From Paenibacillus sp. GSMTC-2017 (GTDB taxonomy: Bacteria > Bacillota > Bacilli > Paenibacillales > Paenibacillaceae), in NCBI RefSeq assembly GCF_016019935.1, contig NZ_JAECMT010000001.1, positions 1,430,774-1,494,773 on the forward strand: 64,000 nt of DNA, written 5' to 3'. How positions within the stretch are numbered: position 1 is the stretch's first letter; every line of letters starts with the position of its first letter. The notes under the pieces were generated by a model, which saw nothing but the letters and a program-made list of their open reading frames with translations, was not told the origin of the DNA and searched no databases. The translations under genes and the position numbers were made by a program. Of this stretch, positions 55,138 through 63,383 are shown in pieces.

Positions 55138-56688
55138 TTATTTTAAATATTTTCGTTTGTACAGCCGATATCCGAAAACAAACAACCCTCCAAACAGGAA
55201 CAACGAAAAGCTAATAATGATTAAGTAAATTTTGTTTTGAACCGCAAACAACCGATTAAAACTTTGCTTTTTTTGCTCCCTGTATTGATAATCCGTTACT
55301 ACGTCACTAACCGAATTTGCAAGAATGATCTCCTTATTATTTACCAATAACAAACCATCCTTCGATTCCATAACATTAGTGTCTGTATATGTTCGATGCG
55401 GGCTGTACTTGAAGTCATCAAACAATATCCAGCTTTCCTTCAGCTCTTGAAATTGTTTATCCCACTGCTCTGCTGAGGTTGCAAAGTCGAAGGTTACAGC
55501 CACATTCACTGGAAGAGCCAAGTCCCCCTTCTGTCTATCGAGGACAGAATTAAGATCATTCCACTGAACACTCATAGGTGATGATAAGAACGTTCTGTAC
55601 GTTTGTACTTCACCTAGATGCAATGGCGTTTTTCCTTGAAATAATAGGGCAGAATCAAAAAACGACATACCATTTGGAACAAACTGACGTTCGTTTCTCC
55701 AAAACAATGCTGAATCTGCTCCAATACCTAACGGCACAATGTCATTTTCAGCTAATAGGTTAACAAAATTGGTCATCTTCTGTTTCAACAAATCATTTTG
55801 TATACCCGCAGCAGGAGATAATACAGGCGCATGGACAATGATGGAGCCATTTCTTGATTGAACATATTTCAACACTTCCAAATAACGTTTCATCGCTGGG
55901 TATTCTGTATTTTCGAATACAGGACGAATACTAAATAGAAATGGAATACCCGCTTCATAGAGCTGTTCCGATACGCTTTCAAGCCGCTTCAGATCAGTAA
56001 ACGGATAAATCTCCTTAAATAGGAGATAGATTTCTCCACCCTTGTTAACACCAAGCCAATCGGTAAGCACATACCCCATCGCGATCTCGGCAGCAATGCC
56101 AGTCCCAAAGTATGGAACAAATACAAGCTTCCCTTTCTTCACACTGTAGGGAACATCATTAAGCTGACTGGGCAGTTCCAACTCACCATAATTTTCCCCA
56201 GATGACTGTAAAATAATCGGAAACCGTTCGGCTTGTGATGATAGGTTAACTTGCCTAAGCGCTCCTATCGAAATTTGGGCACTTTCCGCGAAAGAAACTG
56301 CTGTTTTAACTTGTAGTTGGTTCATCTGAAACGTCGGCATATCATATCCAATGTGAAGATATGCACCTTTATAGTTCAGCAAATCATGTACAAACGTTTC
56401 ATTAATAATCGCTTCGGATACATTCCTCAGAACAATAAGATTGTTAACCTCGTTTAGCCCTCCTAATTGATAACTATCTATGGATTGCTGCTTCACATGA
56501 ACTCCCATAGCAACAAGCAATCGCTCAAGTGATTCAAGACTGCCTTCATGTGTTGTTCCTTTAGCTAAACTATCGTAAAGGAGCAAAACATTGCGTACTT
56601 CGTCATTTGATGCGGTAGCGACACTCGAATTAGCAAACAAAGCGACCAGTACGATAACAGCGGCTAAGAGACCACGACATCTCATCAC
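55138..56688 (-). CDS. ydaL: YdaL-like DUF2334 protein (polysaccharide-deacetylase-like)
   Basis: 516 residues: signal peptide (1-27, V-A-T-A cleavage region), a GATase-like N-terminal part (N-V-L-L-L-Y-D-S), a NodB-like DUF2334 domain (about 235-440; P-F-L-F-S-I-R-P-V, I-I-V-H-A-P), and one C-terminal TM (about 490-508). It probably deacetylates or trims the exported polymer; the usual NodB metal triad is not clear here. Stop-start overlap with the upstream membrane protein (ATGA) shows coupling. Confidence 0.82.
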   Translation of the reverse strand: MMRCRGLLAAVIVLVALFANSSVATASNDEVRNVLLLYDSLAKGTTHEGSLESLERLLVAMGVHVKQQSIDSYQLGGLNEVNNLIVLRNVSEAIINETFVHDLLNYKGAYLHIGYDMPTFQMNQLQVKTAVSFAESAQISIGALRQVNLSSQAERFPIILQSSGENYGELELPSQLNDVPYSVKKGKLVFVPYFGTGIAAEIAMGYVLTDWLGVNKGGEIYLLFKEIYPFTDLKRLESVSEQLYEAGIPFLFSIRPVFENTEYPAMKRYLEVLKYVQSRNGSIIVHAPVLSPAAGIQNDLLKQKMTNFVNLLAENDIVPLGIGADSALFWRNERQFVPNGMSFFDSALLFQGKTPLHLGEVQTYRTFLSSPMSVQWNDLNSVLDRQKGDLALPVNVAVTFDFATSAEQWDKQFQELKESWILFDDFKYSPHRTYTDTNVMESKDGLLLVNNKEIILANSVSDVVTDYQYREQKKQSFNRLFAVQNKIYLIIISFSLFLFGGLFVFGYRLYKRKYLK

Positions 56689-58184
56689 TTTTCCCCCCTC
56701 TGCAACCGGTTATATCGCCAAAAACCAACGCCAAGCGCATCCGCAATCGTAATGAATGTTACAAGATCAAACATAACCGTAAATAAAAATAAATGTTTTG
56801 CTAAGTCAGCATCTCCTGCTCCAATAATGGATACTGCTATGCCTGATAGTCCTACAAGTATCATCATGACCATAAGCGGCAGCTTAATCGCATCCCGAAT
56901 ATTTTTTCTTTTGAGGGCACCTATAAACGATGCCAAATATAATCCACACACAATAACTACCCACAATAAAATAAACCCAAACGTTTTGGGCGAAAGTTGT
57001 TTTTTAAATGTGCTGTATGTTGAAAAAAAACTAGCCTTCTCACCAAATGGCCTAGCTTCACTCTTTTCATAATTACCCATAGCAGTTGGTCTAATTGTAA
57101 AAGCATGTTGAGCTGCTAAGTCTAACATTTCGATCGTTTTCCCAGGATTGGATATATAATATCCCAGTATAGAGCCAAATCCGTACCGACTATAAAAATC
57201 ATCTCTTAACATAGGAGACTCTACATCTATCGTCGTATACAGCTCATAATAGATACTTTTGGACAAAATCGAATATTGCTCATTTATGCCGAATCGATTT
57301 AACGTCTCCTCTGGGTTGTCAGTATGAAGCAACGGGCCGCGCGTCATCGCGTGGTATTGATTGATTTCTACAAATTCCTTTGGAATCAAAGCATACGTCG
57401 CAATACCAGACATAAAGAGAATGATCATGGACATTGCAGCAACGAAACGGTACGTTTTATTTTTATGTAAATAAATTAAGATTCCGCCGATGAGCCCAAC
57501 AATAATACCTACTGTTACGTTTTGTTGTTTGGAAGTTGTTAGTAAAACGGCACTTAGCGTAAATAGAAATAACATGACGTAATCGTTATATCGTTTGCGA
57601 TAAAGAAGAACGCCCGATGCAGCAAGCAGTATCGCCATAATGTAGACAACACTTTCACCATAGAAGGAGTTAAAATAAGCTGTATAGCCTGTATCTCCAA
57701 ACATAAATACAGCCAAGATAGCTATCAAATAGCCGCGTTTCCTGCTAACTTTCCAGGTTACCCCTTCCACTAACAAAAAGACCGCACCAATTAGGAGTAC
57801 TGTATATATTACCCCTTGTATTCGAATGTCGAAAATTCCATGATCATAAACTAACTTATTAATCGCTATTGCCAATTTAATAAATAACGATTGCGATGAG
57901 GCTAGTGGTGCTGCATTTTCGTTGAAATATTGAAACAAACCATATTGCTTAACAAAGTAACCAAAATACTGATTATAATAATCTGGATCATTAAAATAGA
58001 GCCCGTTGCCATAAATAATGCGGAAATAGTCTCCATTATCAGCCATACCGATATACGGTTTTGTAAATAAGGCAATACAAGTGATAATCGCTACCAGTAT
58101 AGCTGCTAGCATTGCTGGAGATATAAGACGTGTAAAGCCATCTGCCCCCTTACCCATAAACATACGTAATTGATTCATCCACAT
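56685..58184 (-). CDS. Multi-pass membrane glycosyltransferase-like protein (GT-C/WsfD-like)
   Basis: 499 residues, about 11-12 TMs. An Asp-rich loop after TM1, M-A-D-N-G-D-Y-F-R, is placed as in GT-C enzymes that use polyprenyl-phosphate sugars, and Y-Q/S-N-x-F-Y-G-E appears near residue 180. It resembles WsfD-type hexose transferases of S-layer glycan clusters, though this is from memory. It sits inside the yda-like operon, between ydaJ and ydaL, where Bacillus subtilis has no such gene. It may add a side branch or cap to the polymer. Confidence 0.7.
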   Translation of the reverse strand: MWMNQLRMFMGKGADGFTRLISPAMLAAILVAIITCIALFTKPYIGMADNGDYFRIIYGNGLYFNDPDYYNQYFGYFVKQYGLFQYFNENAAPLASSQSLFIKLAIAINKLVYDHGIFDIRIQGVIYTVLLIGAVFLLVEGVTWKVSRKRGYLIAILAVFMFGDTGYTAYFNSFYGESVVYIMAILLAASGVLLYRKRYNDYVMLFLFTLSAVLLTTSKQQNVTVGIIVGLIGGILIYLHKNKTYRFVAAMSMIILFMSGIATYALIPKEFVEINQYHAMTRGPLLHTDNPEETLNRFGINEQYSILSKSIYYELYTTIDVESPMLRDDFYSRYGFGSILGYYISNPGKTIEMLDLAAQHAFTIRPTAMGNYEKSEARPFGEKASFFSTYSTFKKQLSPKTFGFILLWVVIVCGLYLASFIGALKRKNIRDAIKLPLMVMMILVGLSGIAVSIIGAGDADLAKHLFLFTVMFDLVTFITIADALGVGFWRYNRLQRGEK

Positions 58185-58194
58185 GCCTCTTTCC

Positions 58195-59322
58195 TCAATG
58201 TTGTCGGAGTGCTAACGCGTAAAGAGCCATCAAATTATCAAAAGAGTAAGCTTGTCCTGTATTCGGATCGCCAAATCCTCCGTACAATGGACTTGATTGA
58301 TCACCAATTTGGAACTTCTTCATCTCGCTGATGCTGTCCTTATACAACTCCTCGTCATCAACTTGATGTCCAATCATTGCTGCTATTGCATACAAGGCCG
58401 TTGACCTGATGTCAGTAGCAGGTTTGCCCTCTTTGGAATAACGCCCAAACAAAGTCCCGTTCTTCACATGCTCCTTAATATAAAGCAAACTCGCCTCTTT
58501 ATGATTTCCTACTTCCGCAAGATGGAGTACAGTCAACATCGCTTCAACCATATTGATCTCTGCCGTTTCAAATCGATTATCCGCATAATAATATCGTGTT
58601 TCATAAAAAGGGAATTTATCTGACAAATATCCAGCTTCGATAATATCGAGCATGTTCGTTTGAAGTTGCATAGACGAATGTTCTGTTAGCGGCAACTTAC
58701 TTAATGTCGCTAAATCGATATAACATAATGTGATAAACGCATTAACTGTCTTATATTTCTCGTCATAGAAATCGTAAAGTTTATCGTCCACAATCGTATG
58801 ATCAACAAACGTTGATGCATATTTATTAGCTTCATCAACATAACGGCTATCTTCAAATATTTCCGTACTATCGTATAAAGCTCTAATTATTCGCAAATCA
58901 TCAACAGCTGCATTAACTGGGTAACGTTTGTTAAGCTTAGGGCTATACCGGTAACTCAAGCTCGTTTCTTGGTCGAAAACTTGTTTGGCAGTTTCCCATT
59001 CTCGCTCAAAAGCTTCCCTATTCTTTTTTGCCGCATAATATTTCATCATTAAACCCGCAGATTCACTTAGCACCTCATGCCCTGTAGTAACCAGATTTCT
59101 CTGATCTGAATCTAGTCGGTTGGTATATGTGCCGAATTGTCCGTATTGCTCCTCCTTTAAGTATCGGAGCAAAATCTCTTCTTCTTTAGATAATTCAGGA
59201 TTAGCAACTACCGCAGGTGGACTCGTATGCTCGACTATCAAATCACTTTGGTTCCGGTCTCCGCATGAAGTAACCATTATTGTTCCTAATGTAATATAGA
59301 TAATAAATAAGTATCTTTTCAT
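58195..59322 (-). CDS. ydaJ: YdaJ-like lipoprotein with GH8-type glycoside hydrolase fold
   Basis: 375 residues. Lipobox V-T-S-C places the lipidated cysteine at residue 20. The domain that follows is an (alpha/alpha)6 barrel of GH8/BcsZ type: T-G-H-E-V-L-S-E-S-A-G-L (glutamate acid), A-V-D-D-L-R-I-I-R-A-L (aspartate), G-R-Y-S-K-E-G-K-P. BcsZ-like enzymes cut the nascent glucan at the membrane. First gene of the operon. The ATG at 59322 has GGGGA 8 bp upstream; the frame opens at 59337. Confidence 0.82.
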   Translation of the reverse strand: MKRYLFIIYITLGTIMVTSCGDRNQSDLIVEHTSPPAVVANPELSKEEEILLRYLKEEQYGQFGTYTNRLDSDQRNLVTTGHEVLSESAGLMMKYYAAKKNREAFEREWETAKQVFDQETSLSYRYSPKLNKRYPVNAAVDDLRIIRALYDSTEIFEDSRYVDEANKYASTFVDHTIVDDKLYDFYDEKYKTVNAFITLCYIDLATLSKLPLTEHSSMQLQTNMLDIIEAGYLSDKFPFYETRYYYADNRFETAEINMVEAMLTVLHLAEVGNHKEASLLYIKEHVKNGTLFGRYSKEGKPATDIRSTALYAIAAMIGHQVDDEELYKDSISEMKKFQIGDQSSPLYGGFGDPNTGQAYSFDNLMALYALALRQH

Positions 59323-59483
59323 AACATTCATCCCCAATATGTTAAGATTGCTAAGGTCCGACTATTTCACTTTATTATATAACTAGATTGAGAATAGACT
59401 CTAACCTAACATCCCCTTGTAGATCCTAAAATATCCATTTAAATGAGAGGCTCTATGTACACATTCCTGCAAAAAATCAAATA

Positions 59484-59510
59484 GGCCCATGCGCAATCGC
59501 ATAAGCCTTT
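59484..59510 (-). terminator. Terminator after the YtrA-like operon
   Basis: GGCccATGCG and CGCATaaGCC arms with a 4-nt loop, followed on the minus strand by TATTTGATTTTTT. It separates the GntR/ABC operon from ydaJ. Confidence 0.7.
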
Positions 59511-59572
59511 TACAAATCTATTATGATGATCCTCATATGAAAACTACACCGACAATCGTAAGTTCTACATCG

Positions 59573-60289
59573 TTATTCTTTTTTCCCTTTTGGCACTAAA
59601 GAAGCGTTTCGCATCATGGGATACGTAGCGAGCAGAGCCCCGATGCCAGCAACACCAACCAAAGTAAAAGCCGTTATAGCATTAATTTTCAACTTTGCAA
59701 TCCATTGCATAGGTGTTTCTATCACGCCTGAATAATACAAGAACAACGCCAAGATACCGATAATCATAGTTCCTATCAAAGTCCGAGTCATGCCCAAACG
59801 ATACGTTATGCAGTAAATAAAAAATGCGCCACCGAACAGAACAAGTGCTAACATGAGATCTATCCATAAATACGGAAGAAACATAAATTCATTTGAATAG
59901 AGCGTCCCCGGATGCGAAATGGATGCAGAACTAACCCCACGTTCGTACAGTGTCCAAAGCAACCACTGGCATATATTCAAGAAAAGCATAACGGTGAAAA
60001 CCGCTGAAATGCCAACAGTCAAAAATATCTTCAATAATTGAGTCCGAGTACTACCGAGGCCAACTGCAATAGGCAATAAACTTTTAAATCCCAAAATTGC
60101 ATAAAAAGGAACGAAGAAAAAGTATGCTGGGCCTCCAATAAAACTAGATGCCTCACCCGAATCAGATGAAATTCCAATAATAATCCAGACCGCGGTCAAA
60201 GGTAATGTAATATACAGTAAAAGCAGCTTACCTAGAAACCAACGTGCGTCCTCATAAATTAATCGAACCGTACCTTGCACTGCATTCAT
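59573..60289 (-). CDS. ABC transporter membrane subunit (YtrC/D-like)
   Basis: 238 residues, about six TMs, no soluble domain. Start at 60289 with GGAGG upstream; its ATG overlaps the ATPase stop (ATGA). As the partner of the ATPase at 60286 it resembles the permeases of ytr-type operons that answer cell-wall antibiotics. Transport substrate unknown. Confidence 0.8.
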   Translation of the reverse strand: MNAVQGTVRLIYEDARWFLGKLLLLYITLPLTAVWIIIGISSDSGEASSFIGGPAYFFFVPFYAILGFKSLLPIAVGLGSTRTQLLKIFLTVGISAVFTVMLFLNICQWLLWTLYERGVSSASISHPGTLYSNEFMFLPYLWIDLMLALVLFGGAFFIYCITYRLGMTRTLIGTMIIGILALFLYYSGVIETPMQWIAKLKINAITAFTLVGVAGIGALLATYPMMRNASLVPKGKKE

Positions 60290-61161
60290 GCGGAAACCTC
60301 CTTTATACTCTCCGTCAGCTGTAATAAATAATCCTGGAGCTGTGCCTTCTCTAGTGAAAGTCCAGATATGCGAGCTAGTTCTCTCCACTCATCAGTTAAC
60401 GAATCATCGATCATCACTTTTTTTATGGAGCCCATTGTGCTTTCTTCTAAAACTTTCTTATTCGCTACTAATTTATTTACTTGATTACTTTCACCTGTTA
60501 ACCAGATACCCTTTTCTCTTACTTCTTCCATCGGTTCATGCAACAACAGCTTTCCATCGTGAACAACGACAATGGATTCAAGCAACGGCTTGATTTCCTC
60601 AATATGGTGTGTAGAAACAAATATCATGCGTGGAAACGCATCGTAACTTTCCAGTAACAACTCGTAAAACTTTTTGCGCATACTTGCATCCAAACCATTC
60701 GTCGGTTCATCCAATATTGTAATATCCGCTTGACTCGCCAAACCAATGACAAGCTGCAAAGCCGTTTTCATCCCGGTAGACAGCTTCTTTGTCTTCCTCT
60801 TCACAGGCAATTTAAAAATATCCAACAGTTGCTCTGCCAACGCTTGATTCCAATTGGGATTAAAGTACTTATAAAAACGCAAGGCATCGCCAACCGTCCA
60901 AATTTCACTAAACGGATGATCTTCCTGCATGTAACACAAATATTGTTGAGCCTCGGGGTTATTGTAAGGCTGATGTCCCATAATCTCAATTTCCCCATTA
61001 CTCGGCTTCATATGCCCTGCGAGTAACTTCATAAAAGTAGTCTTGCCCACACCATTACGTCCCCAAAGTCCAGTAATAACAGGATTTTTTTCAACATATG
61101 AAATTCCATCTAATACACGAGTTCCATCGTAAGCAAAAGTAACGTTATGCACTGAAATCAT
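60286..61161 (-). CDS. ABC transporter ATP-binding protein (YtrB-like)
   Basis: 291 residues. Walker A G-R-N-G-V-G-K-T-T, signature L-S-T-G-M-K-T (variant of LSGGQ), Walker B I-T-I-L-D-E-P-T-N-G-L-D, switch S-T-H-H. The truncated signature and C-terminal helical tail are typical of YtrB/YtrE and GldA-like exporters. Its start overlaps the GntR stop codon, so regulator, ATPase and permease form one operon. Confidence 0.9.
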   Translation of the reverse strand: MISVHNVTFAYDGTRVLDGISYVEKNPVITGLWGRNGVGKTTFMKLLAGHMKPSNGEIEIMGHQPYNNPEAQQYLCYMQEDHPFSEIWTVGDALRFYKYFNPNWNQALAEQLLDIFKLPVKRKTKKLSTGMKTALQLVIGLASQADITILDEPTNGLDASMRKKFYELLLESYDAFPRMIFVSTHHIEEIKPLLESIVVVHDGKLLLHEPMEEVREKGIWLTGESNQVNKLVANKKVLEESTMGSIKKVMIDDSLTDEWRELARISGLSLEKAQLQDYLLQLTESIKEVSA

Positions 61162-61529
61162 AACTTTTTCTCCTCCTCAATAATCCATTCGATGACCTGA
61201 TCGACCGGCATCCCGATTCGCTTGGCTTCTTCCAGCATTGGACGAATATACGCTTCCCTATAGTGCTTTTGCTTTTCTTGTAGCACTTGTTTTCTCGCAC
61301 CTTCCTTTACATACATACCAATCCCTCTCTGTTTATAAATAATGTCCTGATCTGCCAAGGTTTGAAGTCCTTTTCGTGCTGTAGCCCTGTTAATGTTATA
61401 AAATCGCGACAGTTCATTTTCAGAGGGAACTCTCTCCCCCTCTTTTAAATGACCAGCTACAATGTCATCAATAATCATTTGGGCAATTTGTTGAAAAATG
61501 GGATGGGATTCGTCCAACAATGCTTTCAA
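61158..61529 (-). CDS. GntR-family regulator (YtrA subfamily)
   Basis: 123 residues, TTG start 8 bp from AAAGGAGG (an upstream GTG at 61550 contains the RBS). N-terminal winged helix: P-I-F-Q-Q-I-A-Q-M-I, R-V-P-S-E-N-E-L-S-R-F-Y-N-I-N-R-A-T-A-R-K-G and Q-R-G-I-G-M-Y-V. The short C-terminal helix without ligand domain defines the YtrA subfamily. These repress their own ABC operons and are released by cell-wall-active antibiotics. It should bind the palindrome at 61558-61595. Confidence 0.9.
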   Translation of the reverse strand: MKALLDESHPIFQQIAQMIIDDIVAGHLKEGERVPSENELSRFYNINRATARKGLQTLADQDIIYKQRGIGMYVKEGARKQVLQEKQKHYREAYIRPMLEEAKRIGMPVDQVIEWIIEEEKKL

Positions 61530-61557
61530 GCTTCTCTCCTCCTTTCCCACACATTTC

Positions 61558-61614
61558 GTTGTATGGTTGGTTACTCATGTAATCAACCATACAACATTTG
61601 CTTTAAATTGTAAA
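61558..61614 (-). promoter_or_regulatory. Promoter and operator of the YtrA-like operon
   Basis: Arms GTTGTATGGTTGgTTAC and GTAAtCAACCATACAAC (61558-61574, 61579-61595) differ at one base and flank TCAT. The right arm covers the -10 box TATGGT (61586-61591) of a promoter whose -35 is TTTACA (61609-61614), 17 bp away. A related palindrome AACCATATATGGTT lies at 61619-61632. Confidence 0.8.
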
Positions 61615-61671
61615 GTGTAACCATATATGGTTCTTCTCATTTTTGATTGATTGTGCCACCAAGCACACAAA

Positions 61672-61705
61672 AAGCCCTACTTATACGTATAAGTAGGGCT
61701 TCACA
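61672..61705 (-). terminator. Terminator of tyrS
   Basis: Perfect 15-bp arms AAGCCCTACTTATAC/GTATAAGTAGGGCTT with TTTTTG on the minus strand. Confidence 0.9.
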
Positions 61706-61716
61706 ATATTGCGTTA

Positions 61717-62976
61717 CTAGGTTATTTTCACCAAGCTATAGTTTTTCTTACCTTTTCGGATAATGATGAAACGTCCGCCAATCGCTTCGTTCACACTCAC
61801 TTCAAAATCCACAGATCCAACACGTTCACCATTTATTGAAATTGCACCATTTGTAACATCCTCGCGTGCTTGGCGCTTGGATTGAACAATACCTAGATCG
61901 ACAAGCCAATCAACAATGTTTTTCGACTCTTTCGTCGCTTCAAACGTCGGCATTTCCTTGAAGCCTTGCTCAATTTCATCTGCTGTTAGCGACTTGATAT
62001 CACCGCTGAATAGAGCTGCTGTAATACGTTTCGCTTGCTCAAGCAACTCTTCACTGTGTACAAATCTCGTCATTTCTTCAGCAAGCGTCTTTTGCGCTTC
62101 ACGTTTATGCGGCTCGGACTGTACCTTCTCAGCGAGCTCATCGATTCGCTCTTTGGACAAGAACGTAAAGTACTTCAAATATTTCACGACATCACGATCA
62201 TCTGTGTTTGCCCAGAACTGGTAGAATTCGAAAGGAGTCGTTTTGTTAGCATCTAACCAAATTGCTCCCCCAGCTGACTTACCGAATTTCGTACCGTCTG
62301 ATTTAAGCATAAGCGGAATTGTAAGTCCGAATGCTGTAGCCTCAGACCCTTCCTTTTTACGAATTAGATCAAGACCGCTTGTAATGTTGCCCCATTGATC
62401 GGAGCCACCAATTTGTAATTGTACATCTTCATGTTGGTACAAGTGCAAGTAATCTAGTGACTGTAGGATCTGGTATGAAAACTCCGTAAAGGAAATACCA
62501 CTATCCAGTCTGCTCGCCACTACGTCTTTTGCAAGCATCGTATTGAGGTTGAAATTTTTACCGTAATCCCGTAAAAACTCAATGATATTAATTTTATGAG
62601 TCCAGTCGTAGTTGTTCACCATCCGAATTTGATTGTCGCCTTCAGTTATAAACAACTTTTTCAGTTGCGCTGTTAGTGCATCAACATTTGCTTGAACTTG
62701 CTCCAGCGTCTGTAATGAACGCTCAGATTGACGGCCGCTTGGATCGCCAATTGTACCCGTTGCTCCACCAATCAATATAACTGGACGGTGGCCAGCAAGC
62801 TGGAATCTTTTCAGTACCATGAATGGTATCAAATGACCAATATGCATGCTGTCTCCGGTTGGATCAACACCGCAGTAAAGTGAAACCGCCTTTTGATTCG
62901 TTAATTCTCTTAGCCCTTCAGCATCCGTTTGTTGATTAATGGCGTCTCGCCATTCCAGTTCGTCAATAATATTCAA
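61717..62976 (-). CDS. tyrS: Tyrosyl-tRNA synthetase
   Basis: 419 residues. Class I motifs H-I-G-H (variant of HIGH, in S-M-H-I-G-H-L) and K-F-G-K-S (KMSKS-type) are present, with D-P-T-G-D-S near the ATP site and a C-terminal S4-like RNA-binding domain (residues about 350-415, Q-A-R-E-D-V-T-N-G). Start is TTG at 62976 after AAGGGTGGG; the frame extends further upstream through the T-box leader and that part is not coding. Regulated by a tyrosine T-box. Confidence 0.96.
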   Translation of the reverse strand: MNIIDELEWRDAINQQTDAEGLRELTNQKAVSLYCGVDPTGDSMHIGHLIPFMVLKRFQLAGHRPVILIGGATGTIGDPSGRQSERSLQTLEQVQANVDALTAQLKKLFITEGDNQIRMVNNYDWTHKINIIEFLRDYGKNFNLNTMLAKDVVASRLDSGISFTEFSYQILQSLDYLHLYQHEDVQLQIGGSDQWGNITSGLDLIRKKEGSEATAFGLTIPLMLKSDGTKFGKSAGGAIWLDANKTTPFEFYQFWANTDDRDVVKYLKYFTFLSKERIDELAEKVQSEPHKREAQKTLAEEMTRFVHSEELLEQAKRITAALFSGDIKSLTADEIEQGFKEMPTFEATKESKNIVDWLVDLGIVQSKRQAREDVTNGAISINGERVGSVDFEVSVNEAIGGRFIIIRKGKKNYSLVKIT

Positions 62977-63042
62977 TGTAATCCCACCCTTTTGATTTAT
63001 AAACACTCGTAAAACGAAACAACAATTTCTGAATAAAACAAC

Positions 63043-63309
63043 AAAAAACGCCCCTAGTCTATAGTAGACATAGGGACGATTATTCAACCGTGTTACCACC
63101 CAAATTGCATAAGCAGACGTTGCGATTAAGCTAGTCCATTCATACCACTCTTCGCGAGATATCGTTCGCAATTCCGCTCGGCATTACCCGAGATACTCCA
63201 GAGTGTAATTCGCCGCCTTAATGTGTACCGGGTTTCATCACCCCCCGGCTTTCTACAACAGGGATTAAGGAGCTACTGGGCTCTTTCAACGTAAATCGTT
63301 TATTAGATT
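63043..63309 (-). ncRNA. Tyrosine T-box riboswitch
   Basis: On the minus strand the leader shows AGTA and GNTG-type elements in stem I, a specifier loop with GAATTACACTC (specifier TAC, 63205-63207), a T-box GGGTGGTAACACGG (63088-63101), then a terminator hairpin CGTCCCTAtgTCTA.../...TAGACTAGGGGCG with TTTTTT (63043-63078). Uncharged tRNA-Tyr would favour the antiterminator and turn on tyrS. Confidence 0.92.
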
Positions 63310-63315
63310 ATTGCC

Positions 63316-63344
63316 AGTATAGAGAAATAATAATTTAATGTCAA
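63316..63344 (-). promoter_or_regulatory. tyrS promoter
   Basis: TTGACA (63339-63344) and TATACT (63316-63321) with 17-bp spacing on the minus strand, directly upstream of the T-box. Confidence 0.85.
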
Positions 63345-63383
63345 CTGCGGTATGCTTAGCGGCGAGATGGTCTGCTTTCTATT

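Noticed and set aside
62977..63171. N-terminal extension of the tyrS frame
   Set aside because: It is the translated T-box leader; the specifier, T-box and terminator lie there, and a TTG with RBS starts the normal-length enzyme.
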